Position numbers and translations under genes: made by a program. A DNA stretch of 64,000 nt from CAWKEY01 sp963848675. Lineage in GTDB: Bacteria > Pseudomonadota > Gammaproteobacteria > Methylococcales > Methylomonadaceae. The notes below the pieces were generated by a model, which saw nothing but the letters and a program-made list of their open reading frames with translations, was not told where the DNA came from and made no database searches. Each line of letters opens with the position of its first letter. Within the stretch, counting starts at the first letter, position 1. The stretch covers positions 124,001 to 188,000 of the forward strand of contig CAWKEY010000031.1 in the NCBI GenBank assembly GCA_963848675.1, given 5' to 3'. Positions 40,717 through 49,627 of the stretch are shown here, piece by piece.

Positions 40717-41907
40717 ATGGCCAAAGAAAAATTTTCACGTAGTAAGCCACACGTAAACGTAGGCACCATCGGTCACGTTGATCACGGTAAGACTACACTA
40801 ACGGCAGCTTTAACCACAGTGATGGCAAAATTGCACGGTGGTGCAGTCAAGGCTTTCGATCAAATCGATAATGCCCCTGAAGAGCGTGAGCGTGGTATTA
40901 CCATTGCCACCTCGCACGTCGAATATGAATCAGCCGCCCGTCACTATGCGCACGTTGACTGCCCAGGCCACGCTGACTACGTCAAGAATATGATTACCGG
41001 CGCGGCGCAAATGGATGGCGCGATCCTGGTTTGTTCCGCGGCAGACGGCCCCATGCCGCAAACCAGAGAGCACATCCTGCTGTCAAGACAAGTAGGCGTA
41101 CCCTATATCGTCGTGTTCCTGAACAAAGCCGATATGGTTGACGATGAAGAGTTGATCGAACTGGTCGAAATGGAACTCAGAGAATTACTGGACATGTATG
41201 AATTCCCAGGCGACGACACCCCCATCATCAGAGGCTCGGCATTACTGGCCCTGCAAGGCGATGAAAGCGAAATCGGCGTGCCTTCGGTCGTTAAATTAGT
41301 TGAAGCCCTGGACAGCTACATTCCGCTGCCAGAAAGAGCGGTTGACGGTGCATTCCTGATGCCGGTTGAAGACGTATTCTCGATCTCGGGCCGTGGTACC
41401 GTAGTAACGGGCCGTATCGAGCGCGGCATTATCAAAGTGGGCCAGGAAGTTGAAATTGTCGGTATCAGACCTACCGTAGCGACCACCGTAACCGGCGTTG
41501 AAATGTTCCGCAAGTTGCTGGACCAAGGTGAGGCCGGCGACAACGTTGGTTTGCTGTTAAGAGGCACCAAACGAGACGACGTCGAGCGTGGACAAGTATT
41601 GGCGCACAAAGGCACCATCAAACCCCATGCACACTTCAAGGCAGAGATTTACGTATTGTCAAAAGATGAAGGTGGTCGTCATACGCCCTTTTTCAACGGC
41701 TATCGCCCGCAATTCTACTTCAGAACCACCGATGTAACCGGCGCTGTGCAGCTGCCAGAAGGCGTTGAAATGGTTATGCCTGGCGACAACATTTCTGTAG
41801 AAGTGAAACTGATTTCACCGATTGCAATGGAAGAAGGCTTGCGTTTCGCGATTCGTGAAGGCGGCCGTACTGTCGGCGCCGGCGTTGTTGCATCAATAGT
41901 TGAATAA
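40717..41907 (+). CDS. tuf: Elongation factor Tu, first copy
   Basis: GTPase delivering aminoacyl-tRNA to the ribosome. Its 396 residues carry the P-loop GHVDHGKTTL, switch II DCPGHADY and NKADM for guanine specificity. It corresponds to tufB: tRNA genes precede it and tRNA-Trp, secE and nusG follow. The protein differs from the second copy (57043-58233) only at the penultimate residue (Val here, Ile there). Confidence 0.99.
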   Translation: MAKEKFSRSKPHVNVGTIGHVDHGKTTLTAALTTVMAKLHGGAVKAFDQIDNAPEERERGITIATSHVEYESAARHYAHVDCPGHADYVKNMITGAAQMDGAILVCSAADGPMPQTREHILLSRQVGVPYIVVFLNKADMVDDEELIELVEMELRELLDMYEFPGDDTPIIRGSALLALQGDESEIGVPSVVKLVEALDSYIPLPERAVDGAFLMPVEDVFSISGRGTVVTGRIERGIIKVGQEVEIVGIRPTVATTVTGVEMFRKLLDQGEAGDNVGLLLRGTKRDDVERGQVLAHKGTIKPHAHFKAEIYVLSKDEGGRHTPFFNGYRPQFYFRTTDVTGAVQLPEGVEMVMPGDNISVEVKLISPIAMEEGLRFAIREGGRTVGAGVVASIVE

Positions 41908-41955
41908 ACGTTTAACTTGCTATATCATAGGCGCTTCATTAAGGATTGTCTGAAT

Positions 41956-42031
41956 AGGTCAGTAGCTCAATTGGTAGAGTAGCGGTCTCCAAAACCGCGG
42001 GTTGGGGGTTCGAGACCCTCCTGGCCTGCCA
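41956..42031 (+). tRNA. tRNA-Trp (anticodon CCA)
   Basis: Acceptor AGGTCAG pairs with CTGGCCT (one G-U pair) and a GCCA end is encoded. Anticodon CCA lies in TCTCCAAAA. The tuf-tRNA-Trp-secE order is conserved in gammaproteobacteria. Confidence 0.95.
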
Positions 42032-42079
42032 TTCAGATGAATTCGTATCAAATTATCTAATTCCACAATAAATTAACAC

Positions 42080-42460
42080 ATGAATACCCAGGCAGAAGTA
42101 TCGGTATCAGTCCTTGATATCGTAAAGCAAGTGTTTTCCGTTGTCTTTATAGTTGCCGGTGTGGCTGCATTTTATTATTTTTCGGGTGATGTTCGCCTGT
42201 TGTATCGCGTCCTTGGCTTACTGCTGATTGTTATATTGGTGTCGGCACTGATGCTGACTACCGAAGTGGGGCGTGATGTTTGGAGTTTTGTGCTGGAATC
42301 AAAACAGGAAGTAAGAAAAGTTGTCTGGCCAACTCGCGAAGAAACCATGCGGACGACATTGCTGGTGTTTGCAATGGTAACCATAGTCGGTTTGGTGTTG
42401 TGGTTGCTGGATATGCTCCTGTTTTGGGGTGTACGTGTTTTGACTGGTCAGGGAGGTTAG
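42080..42460 (+). CDS. secE: Preprotein translocase subunit SecE
   Basis: Essential subunit of the SecYEG channel. At 126 residues it has three helices (about 19-37, 40-60 and 93-118) like the Escherichia coli protein, with the conserved amphipathic segment ESKQEVRKVVWPTREE before the last helix. nusG follows after 2 bases. Confidence 0.96.
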   Translation: MNTQAEVSVSVLDIVKQVFSVVFIVAGVAAFYYFSGDVRLLYRVLGLLLIVILVSALMLTTEVGRDVWSFVLESKQEVRKVVWPTREETMRTTLLVFAMVTIVGLVLWLLDMLLFWGVRVLTGQGG

Positions 42461-42462
42461 GA

Positions 42463-42996
42463 ATGGCGCTACGCTGGTATGTTGTGCACGCCTATTCAAA
42501 CTTTGAAAATAAAGTCAAGCAAGCATTAGAAGAGCGAATTAAACGGGAAGGCCTGGAGCAGTATTTTGGAAAGATACTGGTGCCTACTGAAGAGGTAGTC
42601 GAGATGCGCATGGGTGCGCAACGCAAAAGTGAAAGGAAATTTTTTCCTGGCTATGTGCTTGTTCAAATGGAGTTGACGGACGAAACCTGGCACTTGGTAA
42701 GAGATGTCCCCAGAGTTCTTGGCTTTATCGGTGGAACCTCCGATCGCCCTGCGCCGATATCTGAAAAAGAGGCCATGTCTATTCTTAACAGGGTGGAGGA
42801 AGGTGTTAATAAGCCCCGGCCAAAAATTCTTTTTGAAGCGGGCGAGGTTATCAGAGTAGTCGATGGGCCGTTTAAGGATTTTAATGGTGTCGTTGAAGAA
42901 GTTAATTACGAAAAAAGTAAGTTAAGAATTTCGGTGCTCATTTTTGGCAGGTCAACTTCTGTTGAGCTGGATTTTGGGCAGGTCGAAAAAGTATAA
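42463..42996 (+). CDS. nusG: Transcription antitermination factor NusG
   Basis: Couples RNA polymerase to ribosomes and Rho. The 177 residues have the NGN domain (MALRWYVVHAYSNFENKVKQ, FFPGYVLVQM) and a C-terminal KOW domain (FEAGEVIRVVDGPFKDFNG). The ATG at 42463 follows GGAGG seven to eleven bases upstream; an earlier in-frame start lies within secE and is not needed. Confidence 0.97.
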   Translation: MALRWYVVHAYSNFENKVKQALEERIKREGLEQYFGKILVPTEEVVEMRMGAQRKSERKFFPGYVLVQMELTDETWHLVRDVPRVLGFIGGTSDRPAPISEKEAMSILNRVEEGVNKPRPKILFEAGEVIRVVDGPFKDFNGVVEEVNYEKSKLRISVLIFGRSTSVELDFGQVEKV

Positions 42997-43023
42997 CTTG
43001 TTGTTAGCTATTGGTTTTTAATT

Positions 43024-43055
43024 AAAATCCCGGTCTGAATAAGGCAGGGATTTTT
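43024..43055 (+). terminator. Terminator or attenuator between nusG and rplK
   Basis: AAAATCCC (43024-43031) pairs with GGGATTTT (43047-43054) around a 15-base loop, ending in a T run. It lies 27 bases after nusG and can end the secE-nusG transcript or reduce read-through into rplK. Confidence 0.6.
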
Positions 43056-43104
43056 GTGTCTAGGGGGAGCTGAAATGCGTTTGTACCCAAATTTGGAGTA
43101 AAAA

Positions 43105-43536
43105 ATGGCAAAAAAAATAACTGCATACATTAAGTTGCAAGTAAAAGCAGGCGAAGCAAACCCAAGTCCTCCGGTAGGGCCTGCATTGGGTCAGCGTGGT
43201 GTCAACATCATGGAATTCTGCAAAGCGTTTAATGCAAAGACGCAGGATACCGAAAAAGGTCTTCCTTTGCCTGTTGTTATCACTGTTTACAGTGATAAAA
43301 GCTTTACATTCATTACTAAAACCCCGCCAGCATCAATTCTGCTGAAGAAAGCAACCGGCATAAAAAGCGGTAGCAGCACCCCCAACACTAAAAAAGTGGG
43401 TACTGTTACTATCGCGCAATTGGAAGAGATTGCGAAAACAAAAATGGAAGATCTGAATGCGGCGAATCTGGAAGCGGCGGTAAAAACAATTGCAGGCAGT
43501 GCGCGCAGCATGGGTCTGAATGTGGAGGGATTATAA
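43105..43536 (+). CDS. rplK: Ribosomal protein uL11
   Basis: GTPase-centre protein binding 23S rRNA. The 143 residues contain KLQVKAGEANPSPPVGPALG and the C-terminal RNA-binding KTIAGSARSMGL. Its stop overlaps the rplA start by one base. Confidence 0.98.
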   Translation: MAKKITAYIKLQVKAGEANPSPPVGPALGQRGVNIMEFCKAFNAKTQDTEKGLPLPVVITVYSDKSFTFITKTPPASILLKKATGIKSGSSTPNTKKVGTVTIAQLEEIAKTKMEDLNAANLEAAVKTIAGSARSMGLNVEGL

Positions 43537-44231
43537 TGGCCAAGTTATCAAAAAAAGCGAAACTGATTAAAGTCAAAGTTGATAAAACCAAGCAGTATTC
43601 AGTTGCTGAAGCAGTCACTTTATTGAAAGAGCTGGCTACTACAAAGTTTAATGAAGCCATTGATGTCAGTGTGAATCTGGGTGTGGATCCACGTAAATCA
43701 GATCAAAATGTTCGTGGTGCAACCGTGCTGCCTAATGGCACAGGTAAAACAGTCAGAGTAGCTGTTTTTACACAAGGGGCGAACGCAGATGCGGCAAGGG
43801 AAGCCGGTGCAGACATTGTTGGTATGGATGATCTGGGCGACCTGGTTAAAAAGGGCGAAATGAATTTTGACGTAGTTATTGCATCTCCCGATGCCATGCG
43901 TGTTGTCGGCCAGTTGGGTCAGATTTTAGGTCCAAGAGGTTTGATGCCTAATCCTAAAGTCGGCACAGTAACCCCCGATGTGGCAACCGCTGTAAAAAAT
44001 GCAAAGTCGGGTCAAGTGCGCTACCGTACTGATAAATCAGGCATTATTCACTGTACCTTAGGTAAGGTGACATTTGATGCGGCAGCTATTCAGGGCAACC
44101 TGGAAGCATTGCTGGCTGATTTAAGAAAAGCAAAGCCTAGCGCAGCTAAGGGCGTTTACATCAAGAAGATTACCTTATCTTCCACGATGGGCCCAGGCTT
44201 ATGGCTGGAACAAAGTAGCATTGCTGTTTAA
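43536..44231 (+). CDS. rplA: Ribosomal protein uL1
   Basis: L1-stalk protein; in related bacteria also the translational repressor of the rplK-rplA mRNA. The 231 residues contain NLGVDPRKSDQNVRGATVLP and the signature GQLGQILGPRGLMPNPKVGTV. Followed by the rplJ leader. Confidence 0.98.
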   Translation: MAKLSKKAKLIKVKVDKTKQYSVAEAVTLLKELATTKFNEAIDVSVNLGVDPRKSDQNVRGATVLPNGTGKTVRVAVFTQGANADAAREAGADIVGMDDLGDLVKKGEMNFDVVIASPDAMRVVGQLGQILGPRGLMPNPKVGTVTPDVATAVKNAKSGQVRYRTDKSGIIHCTLGKVTFDAAAIQGNLEALLADLRKAKPSAAKGVYIKKITLSSTMGPGLWLEQSSIAV

Positions 44232-44251
44232 TTCGTAACAAGAAGACTTTG

Positions 44252-44422
44252 GGTTGCCGGTTTTAATCGGCAACCGTCAAAGACCGCAGGGGTTGCAAAA
44301 CTTAATTATCCTGCGCAGACGGGAGCTAGAACCAAAGAACTGGGGAAAGGGACCGTAAGGGGCATCCAAATGGGTGCGTTTTATTAATTCTGGAATAACA
44401 CCAGAAAAACCGGAGGTAAGCT
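44252..44422 (+). promoter_or_regulatory. L10 leader of rplJL
   Basis: The 190-base rplA-rplJ gap forms the usual L10-L12 binding leader. A perfect hairpin GGTTGCCG (44252-44259) / CGGCAACC (44268-44275) is followed by a structured purine-rich region (AAGAACTGGGGAAAGGGACC around 44333-44354) like the r-protein leader known upstream of rplJ. In Escherichia coli, L10(L12)4 binds it to repress translation of rplJ. Confidence 0.7.
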
Positions 44423-44923
44423 GTGGCACTAAATTTGGACAGCAAAAAAGTTGTCGTAGAAGAAGTTGCTCAATACGCAGCCAAAGCTCATTCTGCTGTA
44501 GCAGCAGAATACCGTGGTTTGACCGTGACTGAGCTAACCCAGTTACGCAAGACTGCGAGAGAGACAGGCGTTTATCTGCGTGTGGTAAAAAATACACTGG
44601 CAAAACGAGCCGTGGCTGGAACCGAATTTGAGTGTATGCAAGAAGGCTTGGTAGGGCCATTATTGCTTGCATTTTCAATGGAAGATCCTGGTGCTGCTGC
44701 CCGTTTAATCCATGATTTTGCCAAAACGCATGACAAATTAATCACCAAGGTTGTTGCCATTGGCGGACAGGCCTATGACGGGTCTGAGCTGAAACGACTC
44801 GCCAGTATGCCGACCCGTGATCAAGCAATCAGTATGTTGATGTCCGTAATGAAGGCACCAGTCGGCAAGCTTGCCCGTACCTTGGCTGCGATCAGAGATC
44901 AGAAACAAGAAGCAACAGCATAA
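44423..44923 (+). CDS. rplJ: Ribosomal protein uL10
   Basis: Stalk base protein that anchors L7/L12 dimers. The 166 residues start at GTG (44423), with GGAGG 8 to 12 bases upstream. Typical segments: AAEYRGLTVTELTQLRK, LRVVKNTLAKRAV, and the C-terminal L12-binding helix. Likely autoregulated through the preceding leader. Confidence 0.98.
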   Translation: MALNLDSKKVVVEEVAQYAAKAHSAVAAEYRGLTVTELTQLRKTARETGVYLRVVKNTLAKRAVAGTEFECMQEGLVGPLLLAFSMEDPGAAARLIHDFAKTHDKLITKVVAIGGQAYDGSELKRLASMPTRDQAISMLMSVMKAPVGKLARTLAAIRDQKQEATA

Positions 44924-44970
44924 GCTTATATTAACCAGTTCAAAACCTATATTATTTTAGAGGAATAAAA

Positions 44971-45342
44971 ATGGCAATTTCGCAAGAAGATATCTTGGAT
45001 GCAGTCTCCAACATGAGCATTATGGAAATCGTTGATTTAATTTCAGCGATGGAAGAAAAATTCGGCGTAACTGCGGCAGTTGCAATGGCTGCGCCAGCAG
45101 GCGGCGGCGAAGCAGTCGTGGCTGAAGAACAAACTGAATTTGATGTCATTTTGACTGCCTTCGGCGATAACAAAGTAGCAGTTATTAAAGCCGTTCGTGG
45201 TATCACTGGTTTGGGCTTGAAAGAAGCAAAAGACGCCGTTGAAGGCGCGCCGACCACACTGAAAGAAGGCGTTTCAAAAGCAGAAGCAGATGAAGTTAAA
45301 AAGCAGCTTGAAGAAGCTGGCGCGTCTGTCGAAGTTAAATAA
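44971..45342 (+). CDS. rplL: Ribosomal protein bL12
   Basis: Stalk protein that recruits translational GTPases. Its 123 residues have an N-terminal dimerisation domain, an Ala/Gly-rich hinge (MAAPAGGGEAVVAEE) and the C-terminal domain with AVIKAVRGITGLGLKEAKDAV. AGAGG lies before the ATG. Confidence 0.98.
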   Translation: MAISQEDILDAVSNMSIMEIVDLISAMEEKFGVTAAVAMAAPAGGGEAVVAEEQTEFDVILTAFGDNKVAVIKAVRGITGLGLKEAKDAVEGAPTTLKEGVSKAEADEVKKQLEEAGASVEVK

Positions 45343-45385
45343 AATTTTGACACAAAAAATCTAAGGCACACAGCCTTTTAAGTAC

Positions 45386-45415
45386 GGCTGGCGGCAATTT
45401 TGCCGTCGGCCTTTT
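45386..45415 (+). terminator. rplL-rpoB attenuator
   Basis: GGCTGGCGGCAA (45386-45397) and TTGCCGTCGGCC (45400-45411) form a 12-pair stem with two G-U pairs and a very short loop, followed by TTTT. It matches the position of the rplL-rpoB attenuator of Escherichia coli, which lowers rpoBC transcription relative to the ribosomal genes. Confidence 0.75.
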
Positions 45416-45474
45416 ACTGTTTGCGATATCCGCACAGTAAAAAATTATTCATGACGAAAAGGTTCGGAAGCAAT

Positions 45475-48400
45475 ATGTCCTACTCTTTTACCGAAAAAAA
45501 GCGTATTCGAAATAACTTTGGGAAAGGTACTGAAGTACTAGATGTTCCCTATCTTCTGGCAACTCAAATCAACTCATATGCCAATTTCCTGCAATCAGGC
45601 GTAGCGCCCGAGCGGCGAATCGAGAAAGGATTGCACGCGGCATTTTCTAGTGTTTTCCCTATTGAAAGCCATTCCGGATATGCCGTTCTGGAATATGTGA
45701 GATATCGATTAGGAGAGCCTACTTTTGACGTAAGAGAGTGTCAACAAAGGGGTGCGACCTATGCCGCGCCATTAAGAGTGCTGGTGCGCCTGGTCATTTA
45801 TGATAAAGAGGCTGCTGCTAACGCCAAAGTTGTTAAAGACATTAGGGAGCAGGAAGTCTACATGGGCGAGCTGCCCTTGATGACCGAGAACGGAACCTTC
45901 GTTATCAACGGTACGGAGCGGGTTATTGTTTCTCAGTTGCACCGATCACCGGGTGTGTTTTTCGATCATGACAAAGGCAAAACCCATTCGTCAGGAAAAT
46001 TATTATTCAATGCCCGGGTAATTCCCTATCGCGGGTCATGGCTGGATTTTGAATTCGATCATAAAGATTGTGTTTATGTGCGCATAGACAGACGCCGTAA
46101 AATCCCCGCAACCATTTTGCTCAGAGCACTGGGTTACGATAACGAAGAAATGATTAGTATTTTCTTCGAAAGCAATAAATTTACCTTAGCCGGTGACAAG
46201 TGCCTGTTCCATATAGTGCCTGAAAGAATGCGCGGTGAAATTGCTGCATTCGATATCAAGCACAATGGCCAAGTCATCGTTGAAGAAGGTCGCCGCATTA
46301 CCTCCAAGCACATTCGTGAGATGAACAAGGCTGGCTTGGCCGAGGTTGAATCGCCCAAAGAATACCTGGTGGGCAAAATACTGAGTCACAACGTGGTGGA
46401 TAAATCTACCGGTGAGCTGGTTGCGCACGTTAATGACGAATTAACGGCAGATTTAATAGACCGGGTCATTGCAAGTGGTGTTACTGAAATTAACACACTA
46501 TTTGTCAACGACCTGGATAAAGGACCGTATATCTCCAATGCCATGAGGCTGGATGTGACCAGTAATACACTGGAAGCACTGGTGGAGATATACCGCATGA
46601 TGCGGCCAGGTGAGCCGCCAACCAAAGAGTCGGCCGAGAACCTGTTCCAGAATCTGTTCTTTACCGATGAAAGGTATGATTTGTCAACGGTTGGACGCAT
46701 GAAGTTCAACCGCCGCCTAGGCCGTGAAGAAACCCTTGGCTCCGGTACATTAGCGAAAGAAGACATCATTGACGTATTGAAAGAGCTGATTAATATCCGC
46801 AACGGCAACGGCAATGTTGACGATATTGATCATCTGGGCAACAGACGGGTGCGCTCGGTCGGCGAAATGATTGAAAATCAGTTCCGGGTCGGCTTGGTAC
46901 GAGTCGAAAGAGCGGTCAAAGAGCGCTTAACGCTCGCTGATTCAGAAGGCTTGATGCCTCAAGAGATCATCAATGCGAAGCCGGTTTCGGCAGCCGTAAA
47001 AGAGTTCTTTGGTTCCAGCCAGTTGTCACAGTTTATGGATCAAAACAATCCATTATCGCAAGTGACGCACAAGCGCCGCGTCTCCGCATTGGGCCCGGGT
47101 GGCTTGGCTAGAGAACGCGCCGGCTTTGAAGTCCGGGACGTCCATACAACCCACTATGGCCGGGTTTGTCCAATTGAGACGCCCGAAGGGCCGAATATTG
47201 GCCTGATCAACTCTTTATCGGTTTATGCGAGAACCAATGATTACGGATTTCTGGAAACGCCGTACAGAAAAGTCATCAATGGCAAAGTCACCGATCAGGT
47301 CGATTATCTGTCGGCGATCGAAGAAGGTGAATTCGTCATTGCTCAAGCGAGTGTGCCAGTTGATGCAAGCGGCAAGTTGATCGAAGGTTTGGTGTCCTGC
47401 CGTTACAAAGATGAATTTACTTTGGCTATGTCAGACACCGTGCAATACATGGACGTGTCTTCAAAGCAGATCGTATCAGTCGCGGCTTCCATTATTCCGT
47501 TTCTGGAACATGACGACGCCAACCGTGCCTTGATGGGTTCCAACATGCAGCGCCAGGCTGTTCCTACTTTGAGAGCTGAAAAGCCATTGGTAGGTACCGG
47601 TATGGAACGAACCGTTGCCAAGGACTCCGGGGTAACCGTGGTCGCTGCGCGCGGGGGCAGTATTGAAGCCGTTGATGCGGCCAGAATAGTGGTGCGTGTT
47701 AATGACACAGAAACAGAAACCGGATCCTCGGGTGTGGATATCTACAACCTGACCAAATATACCCGGTCAAATCAAAATACCTGTATTAATCAAAAACCAT
47801 TGGTTAAGCCGGGCGATGTGGTCAGTGCCGGTGACATTTTGGCTGATGGCCCCTCCACCGACATTGGAGAACTGGCATTAGGACAGAATATGCTGGTTGC
47901 CTTTATGCCGTGGAACGGTTACAACTTCGAAGATTCGATACTGGTTTCCGAACGCGTTGTCAAAGAAGACCGCTTTACAACTATTCATATCGAAGAAAAG
48001 ACCTGTGTGGCGCGTGATACTAAGCACAGCCCGGAAGAAATTACCGCGGATATTCCCAATGTCAGCGAAGAGGCTTTATCAAAACTCGATGAGTCTGGCA
48101 TTGTGTATGTCGGCGCAGAAGTCAAAGGTGGCGATATTCTCGTGGGCAAGGTAACGCCAAAAGGTGAAACTCAGCTGACCCCGGAAGAAAAATTACTGCG
48201 CGCAATTTTTGGCGAGAAAGCTGCCGATGTCAAAGATACCTCCCTACGTGTGCCCAGCAGTATTGAAGGCACCGTGATCGACGTTCAGGTGTTTACCCGC
48301 GACGGCGTAAAAAAAGACAAGCGTGCGCTGGATATAGAAGAAGCTGAAATCAAGCGCTACAGAAAAGATCTGGATGATCAGCTGAAAATTCTTGAAGGCG

Positions 48401-49551
48401 ATATTTTTGCTCGAGTCGCCAAATTGCTAGTGGGTAAAGTCGGGCAATCCGGCCCAGGGCAATTAAAAGCCGGGACTGAAATCACCCACGATTACCTGAA
48501 CAGTCTGAAGCATTCAGACTGGCTCAAAATAAGGATGAAAGATGAAGATATTAATCTTCAGTTGGAAGCCGTTGTCGAGCAGATTGAGCAGCAAAGAAAA
48601 GCCTTTGACGAAAAATTTGAAGTCAAGCGAAAAAAAATAACCATGGGCGATGATTTGGCGCCTGGCGTTCTGAAAATGGTCAAGGTTTACCTGGCGGTCA
48701 AAAGACGCATTCAACCCGGCGATAAAATGGCCGGTCGGCATGGCAACAAGGGTGTGATTTCCATGATCAGGCCGATTGAAGACATGCCCTATACAGCCGA
48801 CGGCAATCCGGTGGATATCGTTTTGAATCCATTAGGTGTTCCTTCGCGGATGAACGTGGGCCAGGTATTGGAAACGCATTTGGGTTGGGCAGCGAAAGGC
48901 CTCGGCATCAAAATAGGCAAAATGCTCGAGGCCAGGGCTAAAGTCGCAGAGATCAGAAACTATCTGGACAAAATTTATAACAGCAGTGGCCGTAAGGAAG
49001 ATCTGGACTCGTTTTCTGATCAGGAGATTCTCGAGATGGCAGCCAACCTGGTGGGCGGGGTGCCGATGGCGACGCCGGTGTTTGATGGTGCAACCGAAGA
49101 TGAAATTCGCACCATGCTGAAACTGGCCGATTTGCCTGAACACGGCCAGACCATTCTTTATGATGGCTTGACGGGTGAGCCGTTTGAGCGGGAAGTTACT
49201 GTGGGCTATATGTACATGCTGAAACTGAATCATCTGGTTGATGACAAAATGCATGCTCGTTCGACCGGCCCTTACAGTCTGGTTACCCAGCAACCTTTGG
49301 GTGGAAAAGCCCAGTTCGGAGGTCAGCGTTTCGGTGAGATGGAGGTGTGGGCGCTTGAAGCCTATGGCGCGGCTTATACCTTACAGGAAATGCTGACGGT
49401 GAAATCGGATGATGTGACAGGAAGGACGCGCATGTATAAAAACATCGTTGATGGCGATCATCGAATGGAAGCCGGCATGCCGGAATCATTTAATGTACTA
49501 ATCAAAGAAATCCGCTCATTGGCTGTCAATATAGAGCTGGACCGGGAATAG
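45475..49551 (+). CDS. rpoB: RNA polymerase beta subunit
   Basis: Catalytic-core subunit of 1358 residues, starting at the ATG at 45475 (MSYSFTEKKRIRNNFGK), as in other gammaproteobacteria; the frame is open 25 codons upstream without homology. The rifampicin region reads SSQLSQFMDQNNPLSQVTHKRRVSALGPGG, i.e. wild-type sensitive residues. The GDKMAGRHGNKGV block near the C-terminus is intact. Confidence 0.99.
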   Translation: MSYSFTEKKRIRNNFGKGTEVLDVPYLLATQINSYANFLQSGVAPERRIEKGLHAAFSSVFPIESHSGYAVLEYVRYRLGEPTFDVRECQQRGATYAAPLRVLVRLVIYDKEAAANAKVVKDIREQEVYMGELPLMTENGTFVINGTERVIVSQLHRSPGVFFDHDKGKTHSSGKLLFNARVIPYRGSWLDFEFDHKDCVYVRIDRRRKIPATILLRALGYDNEEMISIFFESNKFTLAGDKCLFHIVPERMRGEIAAFDIKHNGQVIVEEGRRITSKHIREMNKAGLAEVESPKEYLVGKILSHNVVDKSTGELVAHVNDELTADLIDRVIASGVTEINTLFVNDLDKGPYISNAMRLDVTSNTLEALVEIYRMMRPGEPPTKESAENLFQNLFFTDERYDLSTVGRMKFNRRLGREETLGSGTLAKEDIIDVLKELINIRNGNGNVDDIDHLGNRRVRSVGEMIENQFRVGLVRVERAVKERLTLADSEGLMPQEIINAKPVSAAVKEFFGSSQLSQFMDQNNPLSQVTHKRRVSALGPGGLARERAGFEVRDVHTTHYGRVCPIETPEGPNIGLINSLSVYARTNDYGFLETPYRKVINGKVTDQVDYLSAIEEGEFVIAQASVPVDASGKLIEGLVSCRYKDEFTLAMSDTVQYMDVSSKQIVSVAASIIPFLEHDDANRALMGSNMQRQAVPTLRAEKPLVGTGMERTVAKDSGVTVVAARGGSIEAVDAARIVVRVNDTETETGSSGVDIYNLTKYTRSNQNTCINQKPLVKPGDVVSAGDILADGPSTDIGELALGQNMLVAFMPWNGYNFEDSILVSERVVKEDRFTTIHIEEKTCVARDTKHSPEEITADIPNVSEEALSKLDESGIVYVGAEVKGGDILVGKVTPKGETQLTPEEKLLRAIFGEKAADVKDTSLRVPSSIEGTVIDVQVFTRDGVKKDKRALDIEEAEIKRYRKDLDDQLKILEGDIFARVAKLLVGKVGQSGPGQLKAGTEITHDYLNSLKHSDWLKIRMKDEDINLQLEAVVEQIEQQRKAFDEKFEVKRKKITMGDDLAPGVLKMVKVYLAVKRRIQPGDKMAGRHGNKGVISMIRPIEDMPYTADGNPVDIVLNPLGVPSRMNVGQVLETHLGWAAKGLGIKIGKMLEARAKVAEIRNYLDKIYNSSGRKEDLDSFSDQEILEMAANLVGGVPMATPVFDGATEDEIRTMLKLADLPEHGQTILYDGLTGEPFEREVTVGYMYMLKLNHLVDDKMHARSTGPYSLVTQQPLGGKAQFGGQRFGEMEVWALEAYGAAYTLQEMLTVKSDDVTGRTRMYKNIVDGDHRMEAGMPESFNVLIKEIRSLAVNIELDRE

Positions 49552-49627
49552 AATCCTGGCCTGGTGGTGGAAATAACTGATAGCCTGTTCTGGACTGCAC
49601 CAGAAAATAGTTAAAGAGGACAAACTC